From NCBI GenBank assembly GCA_947034885.2, contig OX344754.2:6517001-6581000 (forward strand): a stretch of DNA of 64,000 nt, read 5' to 3'. Made by a program: the position numbers and the translations under genes. This document shows positions 1 through 12,367 of the stretch, in pieces (position 1 is the stretch's first letter; the number at the start of each line of letters is the position of its first letter). A model generated the notes under the pieces. That model worked only from the letters and a program-made list of their open reading frames with translations, made no database searches and was not told where the DNA came from. Source of the stretch: Thuidium tamariscinum. Its lineage: Eukaryota > Streptophyta > Bryopsida > Hypnales > Thuidiaceae.

Positions 1-3000
1 GCAAATCGATGAGCAATAAAAATTGTTGAACGAGAAAATTGAGCACCCACTGATATTGGACTATCATCAATCAAGCAACACCTGATTTCTATACTAGATC
101 CTTTACACACCAGCCTCAGATGCATGCTAAAGGAAATAGTCGATAATGTATCTGACAAGAGAATATAATATAAGAGCAAGTACTTTGTGAAAACAACTGG
201 CTTGGTCGAACTGTAGAGACACTTGCAGAAACTTGTGAGCCGTACAAAGACTTATTCCACCGATAATGATTCTCGGGAGTCCACAAATCGTTCACTCCCA
301 GTGCGTTTGCTTCACCTGCCCTATTATTGGCTTGGGATGTCCCAATGAACTGCATTAAACGACAGAATAGTGGACGTTAGCGCCAAAGAGTGTAATTTCC
401 GTCTATAGTCTATTCACAGTAACAAAGATTAAAATTATACTGGGCAAATCACAAGCGTACCGTTACCACACTGGTTACGGTACCGTTAAGAAGATAGTAC
501 AGTGAGAATCATTATGAAAACAACGCTCTAACTCAACTAATATATTACGTGTAGATTTTCTAAACTGACAAAGCAAAACAGGAGGTTTGTTTAATTACAG
601 AATTGTCAAGGACAGCTTGCCCATTGAGGACATGCTTTATCACAGTTGGAGCAGATACAACTTCATCAAGTCGCGCTACAATCCCCATTTCTCGCATCTA
701 CAATTGCAAATACAGTTTAAACATCAAAAACATGGTAAATGCCAACGCAGAAGATACTGTACATAAACAAAAGACAAGAAATAAGTCTTGTCAAGAAAAT
801 GCACTGGTGACACCGCACTGGTACTGACTGTCTGCGAAGAGAGCCAAGAAGGGCCACCATATGCAAAGTGTACAGTCAAGTCATCTCTAAATACAATTCA
901 TGTAGCCGGACTGAATACTCGTCAGCTCACCTGAGTGTACATAATAAGCTGTGAACTGCAAATCCTTTTATACAAAAACCTATGATGTCTAAGCATAAAA
1001 GCGTGACATAAATACTGCCCTATTCATGTCATATGTTCCACGAAGAACCAATTTAGTGATGCATCGAAGTAAAGAGATGTCTGGATCCGTTAAGAGGCAA
1101 GGGTACCTGTGGTGTGAGAGGGGGTGGATTACGTGGGGCTTGCTCTCTTGCATTGATGATAGGGACCTCCAAACCCTTGAGGTTTTTATTGAGAAGATCT
1201 CTATCCTCATTATGTTGGGTAACAAATGCCTGGAAAAGAACACTTGCAATCAGTTCTGCTAAAAACTGCAAATACAGACAGACTACTCAAACCACCTCTC
1301 CATACAGCAATTGTAACCGCAGAAAGAGTTTACCTTCCATATGTATTTTGGAACATGATTTTCCACATATTTCGCATGCTCCTTGTCAGCTATATTTATC
1401 TGCGTGCCCACTCCAAGATTAAGAATATTCTAAAGAAAAACAGATCAAATCAACACAAACTATTCCATGCGTAGTGCACAAGACGAATTGAACCAAATTT
1501 CTCAGCTTCAGTATTCACAAGTTCGCAACGAGACCGAAAAGTTTGTGCAAGTTACTGCCCGCATAATCAGATCTATGGCATTAGAGTCTGATAATAACTG
1601 CCCTGTACCTGAGCAGGAACAAACGATATGCAGGCGTTTATTCCAACAATGGGCGTACCTCAAGCAAGACAGGACCATACACTGGCTTCCGGAACTCATT
1701 GCGATGGCTCTCGACCCATTTGTAAGCATCAACCACCCCTCGCGCACCAGAATCTTTCAAAGCTTGGAGAAGACGGTTCTTTACGCTGTCTATTTCAGTT
1801 ATTCTGTCATCACATATTGTCATCAAACTAAGTAATACGCAAAAGAACTTGAAATTTCATACCAAACTCATACAAGGCGACAGGGGCAACTGAGGACATA
1901 CAGCTGCCGAAAGCGTATCTCATTTCCAAGAGATAGGTAACCAGGAAGAATAACAACATTCCTAAGTTCAGATTTCTGAACTCTCCAACCTCAGAGGATA
2001 AGAAATCACCTGCGAATAACGTGGCCAAGCTGTTGCCGTTTCTGAACACAAGTTTTTTCTTTTTCCTCTCTCAGATTTTTCTTCTCTCCCATTCCAAGTT
2101 CAAAGTCTCGGATTCGATCCGCGATATCTTTCTGCAACATCAAGTGAAAATAACGTTAATACAGTTGATGATATCAAATCCTGCAGAACACATGAGATCA
2201 TACATAATTGCCTGTTAACAAAAGAAAGTGCTTTTCTGATCAGAAAACAAACAACTAAAATATGCAGACGAAAGAATTTGCAGTACATTGTGCAAAAGAG
2301 TAGTCAAATTCAACTTTGGCTCAAACTAAACGCTTGAAAATCACTGCAATTACCCATGGTGAACAGAATCTTATCAAACCCACTTCATTTTCAAATTTCC
2401 CATGATTATCAGAATCCAAATAGTAGATTCTTTTAATCAAATCAATCAACCCTGGAGACAGTAGTAATTGTAATCAAGATATTTGCCAGCGCAATTTAAC
2501 TCGAATAAGTGTAATCTACAAAACAATTCTGCAATAATTTTCGCACACTTAACTAGGAAGCGAACTTTATAATTCAGTGAGTTGCTTACGAGTTCTGATG
2601 TTGGAGGCTCATAATCAGGCAAATTGGCAAGCTCTTCTTCAGCCGACGCAAGGTCTCTCGCGGCCGTATTAATTCTCTCTTGCCGAATGCTCTCCTTTTT
2701 GGTGACCTCTACAATTTCCCTGGTCTTCGATCGAACCTGTTCCCCCTGCACGTTGAAACAAGCACATACCATTTTCGCATCTAAGGTATAGTGGTAGAGG
2801 AAATTTAGGTGTTATAACTGCGTCGACTTTTGAGAAACATAACAATCCTAGGGAGCGTACCATATTGCTCTCATTCTCAATCCACGATCGCCGTTGAGAC
2901 TCAAATCGTTCATGTACTTGTTGCGACTTCTTCGCAGCTGCCTCAATTTCCGACTTCTTTTTCCTCAATACCCTTCAAAGTACAGTCAGAGCAACTCTAG

Positions 3001-5645
3001 CGGTCAGTATCACTAAAATAATTGGCATGTGGAGACTGAAAAAATGCACTCTGTACCGCAGAAGTTCAACTCAAGATTACAACATGATGAAAAAGATCAT
3101 TCGAGTTCTCAACAATAATTGAGCCGTAAAAAGACAGCAAACGCACGTTTCTGATATCAGAACAAACTATAATTGAGCCCGACTCTAGAAGCTCAAACAC
3201 AATGTTCTTACTCCACTGGCTTCTTCAAAGCCTCTGATTTTGCAGCAGCTTCATTGAGCAGACGCTTGGTTTCTTTCTCCTTATCTTTAGAGGCCTGGAA
3301 AAGGGCTTTCTTCTGATCGTACTTCAACCAGGGTAGCTTTTTCTTGAGATTCTCAGCCTGCATTGCGGAAAAGACGAATTGCAACAAATTGAGTCAGAGT
3401 GAAAACTTGCATGCAACGACACAACTTCGTACAGTTCAAGAATGTTGAATAACGAAATACTATGTGTAAATTCCTTCTGTTATGAACTGTACTAAGAATG
3501 ACAACCAAGGTCTACGAGGAATCAGAAGGTCGAGAAATCTTTTAAATGCAGACACAACTACCCAGGTTGAAAGAGAATACTACAGAACAGAGTTTATGTA
3601 AAATAGAATAAAATGAAATAAAAAGTAACGTAAGACGCGGGAGAAATCTCTCTTTTAAATTGTCCACAAACAAGTGAACAGAAAACATCAAATCAAGCTC
3701 TTAGGATCTGCGAATTAGAACTAACATTCTCTAATAGACTCTTGCGTTCTTGGAGACGCCGCACATCTTTCTCCAAATCTGCATTGTTTGCTTTCAGATT
3801 TGCCAAAACTGACTCGCGCTGTTTCACGGTCTGAAAAATGGTTCAAAGTGCCCAGGTCAACATAAAACAACTGTTTGACCGCAGTAACAGCTATAGCAAT
3901 TCACCAAGAGCATAAGAATTTACAGGAAAAACACAAATGAATACTGGTAACCCCTCAAGTTTACACATCGAAATGTGAAAAAAAATTATGAGCTCAGTAA
4001 CCAAAGAAAGGAGAAACTTCTTAATCAAGTGAAGATCTGGTACTCTCCAAGAGATACCTGCTCCGGGATTTACAGAGTACTCACAATCTCAATTGCTTTC
4101 AAGTCAACATTTTTCTTGATGAGAGAAGCGTGCTGCCTCGACAACTCCGGATCACCCACTGCTTTCTCGGTTTCCTCCAAAAGTTGGATAGGTGTCATTT
4201 TCGCGAATTCACACACCCTGTCTTGGGGGAGAAACTGGAAGACAAACAACACAGAAGAATGGTCAATACAAATCTGAATTCAGTAAAGAATGTCAAGAGT
4301 CAACAAAGCCACAACGAATTCTAACGTCGAACTCGCAACTTCATAGTACATCAAAGAAGAGACATCACTCCTTGAACTCCCAGCCGTGCAGGCTCCACAT
4401 TCGTTTCACGAATTGGCAGAATTATTAACGGAAGACAGGTGTTAAGATAAAATTGATTGGTAGATCTTATAAAACAGAACAGCGCTCAAGACGATGAAAC
4501 TGATAAGAACCTGGGTGAGGTTGTTGACTTGAATGTTGAATGTAGAGACAACCCCCTGAATCTCCTTCTTTGAAACTGAACGAGTGGTTCTCCCGTCTGC
4601 AGCAAAACCTGTTCAAACTGGTATTGGAATTCCTAAGAGCAAAATAAATTGAAATGAGCTAGAAAATGCTTAAAAAATGCTAGAGAACTTAAAAGGACAC
4701 GGATAGGTGGACAATACCTTCAAGAAGCCATTCCGATTTGTTCTGTTTATTAATTTTGCGAGTGATGCAGATCTTATTGTCAGGAGTGTGATCCTGCAAA
4801 GTGATCTTAATCCAACCTGCTTCCTCACCTCGCTTGACATAATCACCGATACTTGTGGCACGTCCGAGAAGCTGCTCAAAGAGTAAAAGATGTCATTTAT
4901 CAGCTTCAAGGAGCTTCTCTCCACATGGAAGGCGGACTTATTTGACAGATAGAACATCAATGATTCAAAGCTTGAAATATCGTCATAAGTCTACTTGACT
5001 GAAACTCAGCAGCGACAAGAGAGAGGCAAGTGCGAACCGATGGTTCTCCAGCAAGGCCAATGCCTATAGCACAGACCAAAGAACTTTTGCCTGTGCCATT
5101 AGGACCTATGACGAGATTGAGACGCGCCCCTGGTCTTGACTTCAAATGTGAGTATGTCATGAAGTTGTGAACCTCAATCTCTACGATATTCCCAGGCTGA
5201 AACTCATCTCCTGCCCTGTTCCAAGTCAACAAGCCTCATGATCACACAGAAAAAAACAAAAACTTCGGATAAATTATAAATAACTACACGTAATAACAAT
5301 AGATAAGAGATTCTAACAAACGTATGATAAATTCCAGCGGTTGCTAGGAGACAGAAATCAGAAAATCAGACTCAATTAGAAGTTTCTGAGTTGTAAACCC
5401 TAATTATTTGCTATAACGTCCTCCTCTCTTTCCTTCAACAGAAAGTGAAACTACTCCGTGGTTCACTACAGCTTAACAAACCTAATTGCAGCTCATCGAC
5501 ACCTCAAAGAACAAACTCCGAAAACGAGAATAACCAAAAAAACTCAAACTCCCAAACGAAATCAACCGTACCTGGTAGCACTCGTCCTCGCCCTCTTCGA
5601 ACTCCGTGGATCCACAGGCATCGGCCGCACACGATCCGACAGCAT
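1..5645 (-). CDS. SMC5: SMC5, structural maintenance of chromosomes protein 5 (N-terminal part, cut by window edge)
   Basis: This is the ATPase subunit of the nuclear SMC5/6 complex, which acts in homologous-recombination repair and replication-fork stability. Fifteen exons join in phase: 5572-5645, 5038-5215, 4718-4871, 4511-4608, 4085-4234, 3726-3830, 3212-3357, 2861-2972, 2590-2745, 2010-2131, 1659-1803, 1334-1399, 1107-1229, 599-697 and about 184-349. They encode about 631 residues of roughly 1,050 usual for the family. The start is the ATG at 5645, in a short basic leader. The family signature HNFMTYSHL is followed by Walker A GPNGTGKSS at residues 62-70. FNIQVNNLTQFLPQDRV marks the end of the head, then a long charged coiled coil, then the hinge (VYGPVLLE, ENHVPKYIWK, LWTPENHYRW). 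The C-terminal coil, Walker B and signature motif lie beyond position 1. No frameshift was seen. The last donor near 184 is the least certain join. Confidence 0.95.
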
Positions 5646-6354
5646 TGTGCTCCCTCGCGTCTCCAAAATCGGAAATTATCTTTCAAAAAAAACAAGAACA
5701 AGCCTCCAGACTCCTCTCACAAAATCCCCAAACTATAAAACACAACAATCCCCTACACTCACGACATCATCAAACCAAAACCTAGCATCACTCATCATGC
5801 TCAAATTTTTACGCCTCCAATCCAAGAAATCTCGCCGCCAACAACCTCAGCTAAAGTTAGGTTCCTCCAATTCCGCAAAGCACCTACAAATTGAAGTCCA
5901 GAGCGCCGTGATAGAAACTACGAAGTACCGCCATTCCGTCGATTCAATCCTGACAATCCTGAGGAAGAAACCAAATCGGGTACAACAAGAGTAACCAGAG
6001 CACCGTGAACACAAGTTTGCCTTGCGAAGGCGGGAATCCTTTCGTCGCCCCGCCGTAGAATGTCTCGTCCGTCGGACCTAACTTTATCGTCGTCGTCTAA
6101 GAATGGTGCATACCCACGAATTAGGCGGGTACTTCAGGGTATCAATAGGATGAGGTCCCCTTAGAGGCGTCCTCGGCGAAGTTGGCGTTGTGGTTGCAAG
6201 GAGGAGCTTTTGCAGAAGGGAAATTTGTTGTAGAGATTTAGGGTTCCAAGTTTTTCTGATCTTCGTTGTTGCTGAATGTCCCCGAGTGCAATCTTCACAT
6301 TCCTTTTGCTGTGATTGTAAGGTTTGATTGTGAGCGGGTCAGTCATTCCGCACG
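5646..6354. promoter_or_regulatory. Shared divergent promoter region of SMC5 and the Rieske gene
   Basis: The start codons of SMC5 (minus, 5645) and the Rieske protein (plus, 6355) are 709 bp apart and point away from each other, so both 5' leaders and promoters must lie here. The strip is GC-richer than the distant intergenic DNA. No TATA box or named element could be assigned with confidence. Reading frames in the interval, including one antisense to SMC5 exon 1, have no recognisable protein character. Confidence 0.55.
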
Positions 6355-8590
6355 ATGTTGGCGCGGGGGTTGGGGCGCAGGTTGCCTGCACTGGCTCGCC
6401 TCGTGCAGTCGTCGCAGGGCTGCTCTGCTGCGATATTGGACACCAAAGAGGATCGTGTAGGCGATGGATCCGTCGCTCTCTCGATGCCGCTCAGCCGATC
6501 GTGGCAGCTCTCCCGCGGTAAGTTTCGAAACAGGATCGTTTCTGCTTCCTTTCGTCTCTTTTGAACTCGTTTCTGCGCGAGGGGATGACTCTGTCACCCT
6601 TGGTTTTCGGTCTTCACTGACGACGTGAAGTTTTATAGATAATGCACGCCCTTCTGGAGTTTAGTCTCTTGTCTGAGTGGTTATTGCGAGTGTTCAATTT
6701 TAGGGTATGGGTTCAATCAACGTATCATTGAATGCGGCTTATGCTTTCGTGATAAAGAATTTCCTAGAGCCAATGTTTTTGTCTGAGCGTAATCGAATCT
6801 CTGACCATTTTGTCAAATTTCTATCTCCAAATGCTGTATCAGTGCTTTTAGGGTTTGAACGAACAGATGGAAGTAGTTTCGATCGATTCGGTTAGCGAAG
6901 CCCGTCGTGTAACATTAGGTCTTACAACATGGTGGCCAACTATTCTCAATCAAAGTAGTGTTCATGGAATAGAAACCGGAATTCTCAGTAAGAGTTCCGA
7001 AAGATACGTTGTAGATTGTACTCTTTCTGTCTGCAGACTTAATACAAATACCTATTTGATATATCTCACGTTTACAGTCGCATTCATAACCGAATTCATC
7101 TCTAGAACATAAATTCCTCGGATGCTGTTTCTTAGATGTTTGCGAGAATGAAGGTAGGGACAGGATTATCATCCGGACTCCTATTGCAAAATATGTGATT
7201 TAAATGCTTTTTTCACTTGCCAGGATTCGCATCGGACGCTCTATCAGGGACAGCCTCCGGGACGGTAGCAGTACCGGCCACAGTAGCGGCGTTGAAGAAC
7301 ATCTCGTCTGAGATCACATACGACGATCATACGCATGAGCGGTTGGCCCCGGGAGATCCGAGCAAGAAGGCTTTCACTTATCTTGTCCTCACAGGTACAT
7401 ACATTGCCGTGCTGCCTCTGAAAATTGTGTGAGGGAGTTCTGATTGAACTCTCTGCCTCTGGTGAAGTGAGAGAGTAGTAAAGGGGGAGGATCTGATTCC
7501 ATCAGCTTTTTACTGCTTTTAATTAACACTTGCATCGCTCAAATCTGTAAAATTTTCATGAATTTTCTGGAGTCTTGCGTGGCTCAAAACTGCTATATTT
7601 TCATGATTGATCAAATTGGGGTAATGGCAATGAGATAAGTTTGCATCATACTGATATTCGATGCTGCCGGTGTGTACGTTATTCATAATTGGATATATCT
7701 TGACGAAGCCCGAATTGGGCCTGATGTTTTTTTTCCAGTTTTTAGTAGGTCACACAGGGATTATCTTTTGCTGAGTTTTTAATATTTTAACCAGCACATG
7801 CAATTTTCGTCACAGATTTTGGTGATAGAAATTGTGGCCTTCAATATTGTTCACGATATGACCAATGGAATTCGTCAGTGTTGTTTAGTTCATGCAGGGA
7901 CTATCTGAATGCTGTTAGTTTCGAGAAGGTCATATAAAGATTACCTCCTGTTTCAGTTTAAATAATTTTTTGACCTGCACACGCAATATTCTTCACTGAT
8001 TTTGGTGACATAAGTTGTGGTCCCGTACATTGTGCACGACATGAGCCATGAATCGATCATTTGCAAACCGTGAATCCATGCTCCTGGGTTTAGCAATGCT
8101 GACAGCGTGGGTTTGTTGTGCAGGTGGTCGATTCATCTACGCTTCCGCGCTGCGAATCTTAGCCCTGAAACTGATCCTGTCTATGTCCGCCAGTCGAGAC
8201 GTGCTAGCGATGGCGTCCCTGGAGGTCGACATCAGCAGCATCGAGCCCGGCTCCACGGTGACCGTGAAGTGGCGTGGCAAGCCGGTGTTCGTGCGGCATC
8301 GGACGGAGGCGGACATCAAGCTGGCAAACTCCACGCCCATGAACGAGCTCCGTGACCCCGAGGAGGACTCGGCGCGCGTGCAGAACCCGGAATGGTTGGT
8401 GGTGGTGGGCGTGTGCACGCACTTGGGATGCGTCCCTTTGCCCAACGCCGGCGATTACGGCGGATGGTTCTGCCCTTGCCACGGCTCCCATTACGACATC
8501 TCCGGACGTATCCGAAAAGGACCTGCGCCGTATAATCTCGAAGTCCCGCAGTACAAGTTCACGGACGAGACCAAGCTTCTGGTGGGCTAG
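6355..8590 (+). CDS. Cytochrome b-c1 complex Rieske iron-sulfur subunit, mitochondrial
   Basis: This is the 2Fe-2S subunit of mitochondrial complex III, which passes electrons from ubiquinol to cytochrome c1 at the inner membrane. Three exons, 6355-6517, 7224-7394 and 8124-8590, join in phase to 266 residues, close to the usual plant length. The first exon gives an arginine-rich leader without acidic residues near its start, as expected for a mitochondrial presequence. The middle exon carries the matrix segment and the start of the membrane helix. The helix is completed by exon 3 (TGGRFIYAS through [10 protein letters not shown]). The cluster-binding boxes are complete: CTHLGC at residues 209-214 and CPCHGS at 228-233, giving the two Cys and two His ligands and the disulfide pair. 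The C-terminal [10 protein letters not shown] is typical of the plant family. Both introns are GT-AG. The gene looks intact. Confidence 0.96.
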
Positions 8591-8619
8591 GCAGGCTGGG
8601 AATTCAATATAAGTGCGCA

Positions 8620-9040
8620 TCTCCGTGCTGAATCACTGGCTGGGTGGCAGCAGTGACATTGTTTGCCTTTCGATTTGTTAGGCAGTTGGAGATTATGGAG
8701 CACATGCAGGTGGCTTCGTCAATTCTTTTTCCGATTCTTCATTTTTATAATTAATGGATCCTGTTTCATGTCTCTTTCATGTTGGTGGAGTAGATCCACG
8801 AGCGCTTGACTCCTTGTTGAATCTCCGGCTGGGTGGCTGCAACGACGCAGTCTTTTGTCAATCTTCCTTTCGATTCTTCGTTTTTTATAATCAATGGATC
8901 CTGCTCATTTCTCTTTCATGTTGATGGAGAAGATACTTAACTGGTAGAAGGTGAGTTCACAGACGAGTCTAAAGGCTGAGAGTTCCATCAAGAAGTGCTG
9001 AACTCCTTATTGGACCACCGGCTGGGGGTGTCCGACTTCG
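8620..9040. repeat. Degenerate direct repeats in the Rieske 3' flank
   Basis: Several motifs recur in order. GGCTGGGTGGC lies near 8637 and 8826, with a partial copy near 9019. A block reading about TCGATTCTTC then AATGGATCCTG then TCTTTCATGTTG occurs at about 8729-8790 and again at 8870-8922. Spacings of roughly 140-190 bp suggest old tandem duplication of the 3' flank. A further fragment of the second block (TCTTTCATTTTGATGGAG, then a GATACTTG-like stretch) appears near 10910-10945. The intervening 2 kb may therefore be an insertion into this flank. Confidence 0.55.
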
Positions 9041-9276
9041 GTAGTCACGGTGACCTGAGGTGCATGTCGATTGCTAGGGCCGTTTTACAGTAGCGTGCTC
9101 TTATAGCGACCCTCTTCAAACCTTTCAAACCGGCTCTACAGGAAGCTCTCAAATAGATACGCGATGGCCACGTGATGGCTACGTGATGGCCACTGAATGG
9201 ACTTTTGATAATGTGAGTGTTAACCCAAAAAGGATGCCGCGTACATTTAGTTTCCGATGAATGACAAGGCATTCTC

Positions 9277-9572
9277 CTGTGGAAGATAGAAATGCACCGT
9301 CCCAATAAGGAATTCAGCATAGTTGGAGGCAGCTTTTTCTAAAAATAATATTTTACAAGTACTAGCAAGTGAAAATCATGAATATTAAAAAAAAAAAAAA
9401 GATTTTTTGGATGTTGTATGTAATTTCTATGATTTTTTTTAAATTAGGTATGTGTCCTTTAAATGCATCAGCCAATTGGAATCAAGCATTTAGTGAGCAA
9501 GTCTATGGATGCAATTAGATGAGTCTTGCGTCCAATACAAGGAACAGGTGCAATATTGGATGTTTCCCCCTT
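9277..9572 (-). mobile_element. Truncated, internally deleted copy of the GGAAACACCC-type MITE
   Basis: Around 9299-9345 the sequence reads CCGTCC, GGAATTCAGCATAGTTGGAGG and then the AAAATCATGAATATTAAAA core. This matches the start of the MITE copies at 57196 and 57586. The end near 9540-9572 (GGAACAGGTG and GTTTCCCCCTT) matches the far end of the 57586 copy. The middle is shorter than in full copies (about 296 versus 385 bp). Its own termini are degraded. It is most like the diverged subfamily represented at 57586-57969. Confidence 0.7.
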
Positions 9573-9944
9573 ACTCATCATCAAAATTACTAAGGGTGGA
9601 AAATAGAGATCTTCTATAGTACTTTGACTTCAAGTGAGTTTTTTTGTTTTTTTAATACCAATGATTTCTACGGTTTTAGAAATGATGATTTTCCATAGGG
9701 ACCCCCACATCTTTCTAAGATTAAATATTGCTTCATACTTTGTCACTAGATCGAATAAAAGCAAGGGTCAATTTATTTTGAAATAGGTAAACAAGTATTC
9801 AATGAATTTTTTCAAAACTAGAATGGACCAACTATCCTTTTTATTATGGACGCTAAAAAATCTAAAATAATGATTTGATTCAAGCATCCATTTTAATTTA
9901 TTAATTGTTGTATTTTAGGATCTTTTCAATTATTTCTTGCAAGC
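9573..9944. other. AT-rich intergenic stretch with no feature recognised
   Basis: Both strands are rich in stops and A/T runs. No gene, RNA or element was recognised. Confidence 0.5.
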
Positions 9945-10195
9945 TACAATATTTGCTTTTAGTAAAGCCATATCTCTTTCCAAATTACGTATTTGTAGAT
10001 TATGTTGCAATGTTTGTTTTTAGCAAAGCCATATTTTTTTCCAAATTACATACTTGTAGGTTTTGCTCCAATGTTTGTTTTTAGGAAAGCCATATCTTTT
10101 TCCAAATTGAGTTTTTGTAGATTTTTCCACAATGCTTGTTTGAAGTAAAGCCACATCTTTTTCCAATTTGCATGTTCATGAATTTTGCAAGGGCT
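9945..10195. repeat. Tandem array of about four 61-bp units
   Basis: The string AAAGCCATAT or a close variant recurs at 9964, 10025, 10086 and 10147, exactly 61 bp apart. It is flanked each time by TTGCTTTTAG-like and TTCCAAATTA-like stretches. Units differ by several substitutions, so the array is not very recent. Confidence 0.85.
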
Positions 10196-10370
10196 ACAAT
10201 TAAGAATATGTTCCTATGACAAAGGTCTTTGAAAATTCATAAGTAATTCATAAATTATCCAAAAAATGTAAAACCATTTGTATTAGGTTGCACATTAGAT
10301 TGTCTTGAAGTAGAAAATAAAGGAAAAATATTTTTATGTATTTAAATTTACCAAAAAGGCTAAATAAACC
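10150..10370 (+). repeat. Dispersed repeat, copy 1 of 2
   Basis: This stretch follows the 61-bp array and runs from GCAAGGGCTACAATTAAGAA through CAAAGGTCTTTGAAAATTCAT to the ACCAAAAAGGC-like end. It aligns by eye with 11915-12115 in the same orientation, with many substitutions. The copy at 11870-11945 keeps only one recognisable unit of the adjacent tandem array. The element class is unknown. Confidence 0.6.
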
Positions 10371-11869
10371 TTAATTAATTGCTTTTTTAAACACACTATC
10401 TTACACCTATACTAAATAGTAAAGTGACCCCAAGTTATTAAACAATTGTCTTCATGAATCTTCATATTTATAATTAACCTCTATTAGGACCAATTCTATT
10501 TCTAAATATAGTCAAATTTTGCGATTTGTCTATTAGTGTAAAACAACTCTATTAGTTTTGTAAATAATTATGATCATTTTAGTAAATACATGCTCATTTC
10601 ACATGTCTAAGCAAATACCTTTGATAATTGGAAACAAATTGGAAAAATCTACCAAAAAGACTTTGATCCATTATAATTTTTACTTATACAATATTTAAAT
10701 GTCATTCTTAGACTTCAACTAGTCCTAATTGTAATTTGATTATCTGTAGCTAAGATTTAGACGTCAAAATACACAATCTTGCTAACTTAGTTATCAAAAA
10801 AGTTTACTCAAAAATAGATGATTCAACCTTAGAGATGATGGAGTATATGAACTCAAGTTAGTTTTGTCGATTGTTTATTGCAATAATTCATTGGCCTTTG
10901 TCACAATGTCTCTTTCATTTTGATGGAGGAGATACTTGATTGCTAGTAGGTGAATTCAATTCATCTATTTTAAAATAAACAGTTGAAGACTAATATAGAA
11001 AGCAAGTTAATGCTGAAGGGATAGTCAAAGCTACTCATAGCAATTCAATGTTATAAAGACAAGGCATCACAAAGCATAGCTACCTCTTTGCAATCATTAA
11101 AAAATAATTAGTAAGGACCATAACAATTTGTAGAAGATACCACTTCACTCTAAATGTTTGTCATTGACTATACAATGCCCATTTTTCTCTTCCATTGGAA
11201 TATTTATTGAATTTCCAATTTATAACAAAAGCAATTATTTTTCATTATATTTTAGCAATTGAACAATTTTATCCACTGCAGATAGAAGACTCTATCTGTC
11301 TATCATTAAAACAACAAAGTCAAAAAAATTGTGACAACTTCCAAATGATAAGTTGCACAAAAAAACACAAAGAAACAACACTCTGGATTGTAAGAAGACA
11401 ATTTCCTCAACCTTGTTGAATAATGTCATGAGCATTATGAACAAAAATTCAAATTTAATAATAAAAATACTAGAACAATGTCAATTTGAGCCTAGAAGGA
11501 TGAAGCCCTTTTACTAAGGTAGTGAATCAAATATCATCAAATTTTGGATGAATACAATAGGTGGTTCAAAAAGTGACCCTCTATTCTTCAAACAACTTAG
11601 GAAGAAGCTCTATAATAGACAATCATTGCTTCTAAAATGGATTACCAACAACATGAAAGCATAATTGAGACTTGTCATGTATTGCTTCATACTCCACGAA
11701 TGGATGGAATAAGAGCCAAAGAGAGTCCATTCCAAAGCCAAGGTGTGTCCACTTAATTATTCCAAATGAGAATTGATTGCCCTATTGCCTTCTTACAAAT
11801 GTTAAAATAATATAAGGTCCATTTAAGTTTAATAATGGTTGCATGTAGGAACCTTGTATACTACTTTTT
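10371..11869. other. AT-rich intergenic stretch with no gene recognised
   Basis: Only short reading frames occur, such as 74 codons at 11195-11419, and none has recognisable features. A fragment of the Rieske 3'-flank repeat sits near 10910-10945. Otherwise the composition is low-complexity A/T. Confidence 0.5.
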
Positions 11870-12130
11870 GTATACAACAGAACTTGCTTTTAGTCAAGCC
11901 ATTTCTTTTTTAGACTACAAGTGCATTTTGCAAGGCCTATAATCAAGAACAAGTGCCTACCACAAAATTCTTTGAAAAAAATTCATATCTAATTCATGAA
12001 TGCTCCAAAAATATGAAACCACTCATGTTAGATTTTGCATCAATTCTTCTTCAAGTGAAGGATAAGGGAATGTATTTTTAGGCATCTGGAACCCATCAAA
12101 AAGGCCCAACAGCACTTAAAGGGTTGCTTT
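11870..12130 (+). repeat. Dispersed repeat, copy 2 of 2
   Basis: This is the partner of 10150-10370. It shares GCAAGGCCTATAATCAAGAA, then a TTTGAAAAAAATTCATA-like stretch, TCCAAAAATATG, and a GGCATCTGGAACCCATCAAA-like end corresponding to the ACCAAAAAGGC end of copy 1. Orientation is the same. Divergence is high, so the duplication is old. Confidence 0.6.
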
Positions 12131-12367
12131 TTAAGCTACCTACCTTAGGTGCCTTCTTTGTTTCAACAGTCATTCACTGAACACTTTTGGGTTTGAAAGT
12201 TGATAATGAAAAACTGAAAACCACAGAAATGGTTCCCTTACCTCAATTGTGTGTAATCTAAATGCAAAGACTTTCTATGAGCACACTTGGTGGTATTAGG
12301 TTGTATAACAGAACTAGACCACCCTACCTTGTGACTTGTGTTCGCAGCTTCACACGTAGAGGTTGTC

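Noticed and set aside
5458-5994. 178-codon plus-strand frame opposite SMC5 exon 1
   Set aside because: It is antisense to a conserved SMC5 exon with correct splice phase. Its product is low-complexity Lys/Gln/Ser/Thr-rich and matches nothing I know.
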